Source: Rhizobacter sp. (GTDB lineage: Bacteria > Pseudomonadota > Gammaproteobacteria > Burkholderiales > Burkholderiaceae_C). Taken from it: a stretch of 64,000 bases of DNA. The notes beneath the pieces are model-generated. The model saw only the letters and a program-made list of their open reading frames with translations, was not told the DNA's origin and made no database searches. The stretch is taken from positions 20,951 to 84,950 of the forward strand of contig JAMLIM010000005.1 of the NCBI GenBank assembly GCA_023954175.1, given 5' to 3'. The number at the start of each line of letters is the position of its first letter. The stretch's first letter is position 1. The position numbers were made by a program, and so were the translations under genes. Positions 60,906 to 64,000 of the stretch are shown here, one piece after another.

Positions 60906-62969
60906 TCAGCGGCTGGCCTGCATGCGCTCCATCAGCGCCTGCTGCGCGCTCACGCCATCGGCGCCGACCGCGAGGTAGCTGCCGTCGCCTTGCTGCAGCC
61001 AGGCGTCCTTGGTATCGAACAGATACGGTATCAGGCATTCGTCGATCACGCGTTGGCGAAGCGCGGCGTCGCGCACCGGCCACGCCACCTCGATCCGGCG
61101 GAACATGTTGCGGCTCATCCAGTCCGCGCTCGTCAGGTACAGCGCCTCGTTGTGCGCGCCGGCCCCCCAGCAGAAGTAGAGGATGCGCGTGTGCTCGAGG
61201 AAGCGCCCGACCACCGATCGCACGCGGATGCGCTCGGTCAGCCCCGGCAGGCCGGACGGCAGCAGGCAGGCGCCGCGCACGATGAGGTCGATCTCGGCGC
61301 CGGCCTGGCCGGCATCGATGAGCGCGCGAATCAGCGCCACGTCGGTCAGCGCGTTGATCTTGAGCACGATGCGCGCGCGCCGCCCGTTGCGCGCCGCCTG
61401 CGCCACCTGCTTGACGCGGCCGAGCATCGCGCTGTGCAGCGTGAACGGCGCCTGCAGCAGCCGGTGGAGCGGGCGCGTCTTGCCCAGGCTCCCGAGTTGC
61501 TGGAAGACGCTTGCCGCATCCGCGGTCAGCTTCGGGTCCGCGCTCAGCATGCTCAGGTCGGTGTAGAGCCGCGCCGTCTTCGGGTTGTAGTTGCCGGTCG
61601 AAAGATGCAAGTAGCGGCGCAGCACCGGGCGCTTGGGCGTGCCTTCGCGGCGCATCACGAGCAGCAGCTTGGCATGCGTCTTGAGGCCGACGACGCCGTA
61701 GACGACCTGCGCGCCGATCGCCTCGAGCCGCTCGGCCCAGTTGATGTTGGCCTCCTCGTCGAAGCGCGCCTTCAGTTCGACGACGCACATCACCTCCTTG
61801 CCGCGTCGCACCGCCTCGAGCAGCAGGTCCATCAGCGGCGACTCGCCACCGGTGCGGTAGATCGTCTGCTTGATCGCGAGCACGTTCGGGTCATGCACCG
61901 CCTCGCGCAGGAACTGCACGACCGGGTCGAACGACTCGAACGGGTGGTGCAGCAGGAGGTCGCCCTGCTTCAGGCGCTCGAAGATCGATTGCGCACGCGG
62001 CCACGCCGCCGGCCACGACGGCGCATACGGCGGGAAGTGCAGCGCCGGCGCCTTCGCGGCGTCGATCAAGGCGTTCAGGCGAACCAGGTTCACCGGCCCG
62101 TTGACAGCGTAGAGCGCGGCCTGCGGCAGCGCGAACTGGCGCAACAGGAAGTCCGACAGCTCGCGCGGGCAGCTCTGCCCGACCTCGAGCCGGATCGCCT
62201 GCCCGAAGTGGCGTGTCGTCAGGCCCGAGCGCAGCGCGTGGCGCAGGTTCTTGACCTCCTCGTCGTCGACCGCCAGCTCGGAGTCGCGCGTGAGCCGGAA
62301 CTGCGAGAAGGCCTCGACGCGCCGGCCCTGGAACAGCTCGGCCAGATGCGCGCGCACCACGCTCGTCAGCAGCACGAAGGCCTGCTTGCCGTCCGAGAGC
62401 CGCGCCGGCAGCTGGATCACGCGCGGCAGCACGCGCGGCACGCGCACGATCGAAATCGTGTTCTCGCGCCCGAAGGCGTCCTTGCCGTCGAGCCGGACGA
62501 TGAAGTTGAGCGACTTGTTGGCGACCTGCGGGAACGGATGCGACGGGTCGAGCCCGACCGGCACGAGCAGCGGGCGCACCTGCGACTGGAAGAACTCGTC
62601 GACCCAGCGGCGCTGCGCCTTGTCGCGCTCGGCATGGCTGATGACGACGATGCCGGCGCGCCGCAGATCGGGCATCACCTCGTCGTTGAAGGCCTTGTAC
62701 TGGTCGTCGACCAGCGCGTGCGCGGCGCGCGCGACGGTCTCGAGATCGGCGTCGAGCGCGCCGGCGCCGGGCAGGCGGGCGTCCTCGATGTAGTCGGCCA
62801 GTCGCACCTCGAAGAACTCGTCCATGTTGGACGAGACGATGCAGATGTAGCGCAGCCGCTCGAGCAGCGGCACATCGGGCCGGCGCACCTGGGCCAGCAC
62901 GCGGCGGTTGAACTCGAGGATCGCCATCTCGCGGTTGAGCAGCGCGACGGCGGGGGTGGGTGGGGACAT
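60906..62969 (-). CDS. ppk1: Polyphosphate kinase 1
   Basis: Makes polyphosphate from ATP, reversibly; 687 residues in four domains. The N-terminal LNREMAILEFNRRVL and the catalytic-domain block VYGVVGLKTHAKLLLV with the phosphorylated His are intact, as is LSTGNYNPKTARLYTDLSML. It pairs functionally with ppx. The 92 bases to the response-regulator stop hold no gene. Confidence 0.97.
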   Translation of the reverse strand: MSPPTPAVALLNREMAILEFNRRVLAQVRRPDVPLLERLRYICIVSSNMDEFFEVRLADYIEDARLPGAGALDADLETVARAAHALVDDQYKAFNDEVMPDLRRAGIVVISHAERDKAQRRWVDEFFQSQVRPLLVPVGLDPSHPFPQVANKSLNFIVRLDGKDAFGRENTISIVRVPRVLPRVIQLPARLSDGKQAFVLLTSVVRAHLAELFQGRRVEAFSQFRLTRDSELAVDDEEVKNLRHALRSGLTTRHFGQAIRLEVGQSCPRELSDFLLRQFALPQAALYAVNGPVNLVRLNALIDAAKAPALHFPPYAPSWPAAWPRAQSIFERLKQGDLLLHHPFESFDPVVQFLREAVHDPNVLAIKQTIYRTGGESPLMDLLLEAVRRGKEVMCVVELKARFDEEANINWAERLEAIGAQVVYGVVGLKTHAKLLLVMRREGTPKRPVLRRYLHLSTGNYNPKTARLYTDLSMLSADPKLTADAASVFQQLGSLGKTRPLHRLLQAPFTLHSAMLGRVKQVAQAARNGRRARIVLKINALTDVALIRALIDAGQAGAEIDLIVRGACLLPSGLPGLTERIRVRSVVGRFLEHTRILYFCWGAGAHNEALYLTSADWMSRNMFRRIEVAWPVRDAALRQRVIDECLIPYLFDTKDAWLQQGDGSYLAVGADGVSAQQALMERMQASR

Positions 62970-63061
62970 GCGGCGAGTCTACGAAGCTTGCGTGAAGGCC
63001 CGATGACGATACGCAAGCGGCCGCATCGTCACGCCGCGCGCGATGCGGGATCGAGGGGCGC

Positions 63062-63697
63062 TCAATCGCCGACCAGGCCGTTGCGGATCGCGTAGACCGT
63101 CATCTCCGAGTTGTTCGTCAGGCCGAGTTTCTCGAGCACGCGTGCACGGTAGACGCTCACCGTCTTCGGGCTCAGGCTCAGCTCCTCGGCAATCGTCGAC
63201 AGCCGCTTGCCCGAGGCGATCATCACGAGCGTCTGCAGTTCGCGATCCGAGAGCTTCTCGTGCGCCTGCGCGCTCACCGGCGTCGTCAGGCTCTCGACCA
63301 GCATCTGCGCGATGTCGGGCGTCACGTACTTGCGCCCCTGGGCGACGGTGCGCACCGCAGTCACGATCAGCGCCGGGTCGCCGCCCTTGTTGACGTAGCC
63401 GAATGCACCCGCGCGCAGCGCGCGGATCGCATACTGATCCTCGGGGTACATGCTGACGACGAGCACGCGCAAGGCCGAGCCTTCATCCTTGAGCACATGC
63501 AGCACATCGAGCCCGCTGCGGCCGGGCAGGTTGATGTCGAGCACCAGCACGTCGCACGGCGTCGCCCGCATGAGCGTACGCAACTCGCCGTAGTCACCCG
63601 CCTCGCCGACGACCTCGATGTCGGGCGCGTCCGACAACGTGTCACGAATCCCCCGCCGGATCAGCGCATGGTCGTCGCACAGCATGACGCGGATCAT
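63062..63697 (-). CDS. NarL/FixJ-family response regulator
   Basis: 211-residue two-component regulator. The receiver has the acidic pair CDDH, the phosphorylated Asp54 in LVLDINLPGR and a KGG with the conserved Lys; the C-terminal LuxR-type helix-turn-helix follows (KLSDRELQTLVMIASGKRLS to VSVYRARVLEKLGL). The partner kinase is not in the window, but would be expected upstream, past the right edge. ATG 63697 follows GAAAGG and overlaps a TGA of an upstream open frame. Confidence 0.93.
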   Translation of the reverse strand: MIRVMLCDDHALIRRGIRDTLSDAPDIEVVGEAGDYGELRTLMRATPCDVLVLDINLPGRSGLDVLHVLKDEGSALRVLVVSMYPEDQYAIRALRAGAFGYVNKGGDPALIVTAVRTVAQGRKYVTPDIAQMLVESLTTPVSAQAHEKLSDRELQTLVMIASGKRLSTIAEELSLSPKTVSVYRARVLEKLGLTNNSEMTVYAIRNGLVGD

Positions 63698-64000
63698 CGC
63701 GGTGCCTTTCTGCTCGAGCCCTGACGCGATGTCGGTTGGGGTGAGTGCAGATTCATGTCGTGCGCCACCGGAGTCGCGCATGGTGAACCGCTCGCCGGGA
63801 GCGTCTCTGCGTCGCGCCGGGCGGTGCCACCCAGAGGTTCGAGCGCCTTGGCGTCGCGCCAGGCGGTGCCCGCCGGGGGCTCATGGTTGCGCGGTCGGCG
63901 CACAGCGCCGACTGCACTGCGGTTCTCGGCCAGGGGTCGCGTCGCAGAACTCGCTTCACTCACTTCGTTCGTTGCGCTCAGACAGTTGCGACGAGTCAGT
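63698..64000. other. 303-bp region at right edge with tandem duplication and inverted repeats
   Basis: No convincing gene. A 42-base unit is duplicated imperfectly in tandem; the aligned segments GCGTCGCGCCNGGCGGTGCC recur near 63810 and 63850. A partly inverted repeat, CGTCGCAGAACT and AGTTGCGACG, frames a segment rich in CGAAC/GTGAG repeats near 63940-63995, similar to the nuo spacer elements. On minus a frame open from the edge ends at 63694 in an ATGA overlap with the response regulator; its codon usage is weaker than real genes here, so I do not call it. Confidence 0.5.

Overview
This 64 kb window is a GC-rich (roughly two thirds G+C or more), densely packed bacterial chromosome segment. 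Gene content and order point to a betaproteobacterium, most likely Burkholderiales: tpiA-secG-tRNA-Leu-nuoA-to-L on one strand, an iscRSUA-hscBA-fdx operon, uvrB divergent from an aromatic aminotransferase, zapA followed by 6S RNA, an intracellular PHB depolymerase with a Cys nucleophile, and folE2-dxs-ispA-xseB beside a Rieske oxygenase. The genus is an inference. I see no phage, transposase, CRISPR array or genomic-island signature; this is mainly a core-genome region.

Layout. (1) 1-17.6 kb, minus strand: respiratory complex I genes nuoL (cut by the left edge) back to nuoA, then tRNA-Leu(GAG), secG, tpiA, a PIG3-type quinone oxidoreductase, pnp, rpsO and a PLP aminotransferase. (2) 17.7-27.5 kb: a small heat-shock protein gene (plus), then on minus tsaD, a secreted protein of unknown function, an acyl-CoA/ACP dehydratase and the complete isc Fe-S assembly operon behind two IscR-type operators. 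(3) 27.6-31.1 kb, plus: a four-gene MCE/Mla-like lipid ABC transporter. (4) 31.2-38.5 kb: uvrB (minus), then tyrB-type aminotransferase, phaZ, and rsxB-nth-btuF. (5) 38.6-42.5 kb, minus: btuB-btuC-btuD behind a cobalamin riboswitch. (6) 42.5-47.9 kb: zapB-like/zapA, 6S RNA, EVE protein, a PAS plus degenerate GGDEF protein, a flavoprotein, rpsU, yqeY, and a DUF442-type phosphatase/sulfurtransferase. (7) 47.9-51.9 kb, minus: folE2, dxs, ispA, xseB. (8) 52.1-55.7 kb, plus: Rieske oxygenase, DMT exporter, thiosulfate/mercaptopyruvate sulfurtransferase, and a universal stress protein behind an FNR/Anr-like box. (9) 55.7-63.7 kb: ZIP transporter, Tat-exported dienelactone hydrolase, Ppx/GppA, FAD amine/amino-acid oxidase, SixA, Ppk1 and a NarL-type response regulator.

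Functional themes. Fe-S supply (Isc) serves many clients encoded nearby (NuoB/E/F/G/I, RsxB, Nth, Rieske oxygenase, IscR itself). Cobalamin import is complete (BtuB-C-D-F), but btuF lies convergently outside the riboswitch operon. Polyphosphate synthesis and degradation (Ppk1, Ppx) sit near a phosphohistidine phosphatase. RNA-level control is prominent: cobalamin riboswitch, 6S RNA, a long pnp leader hairpin, and an intrinsic terminator placed inside the isc operon just before hscB.

Best candidates for new biology: the translationally coupled secreted protein between the dehydratase and tsaD genes (His and Cys placed as in permuted papain-like enzymes), the internal isc terminator, the degenerate GGDEF protein, the 22-bp perfect palindrome before phaZ, and REP-like repeats lodged between nuo genes. 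I found no convincing evidence of a wholly new multi-gene system.
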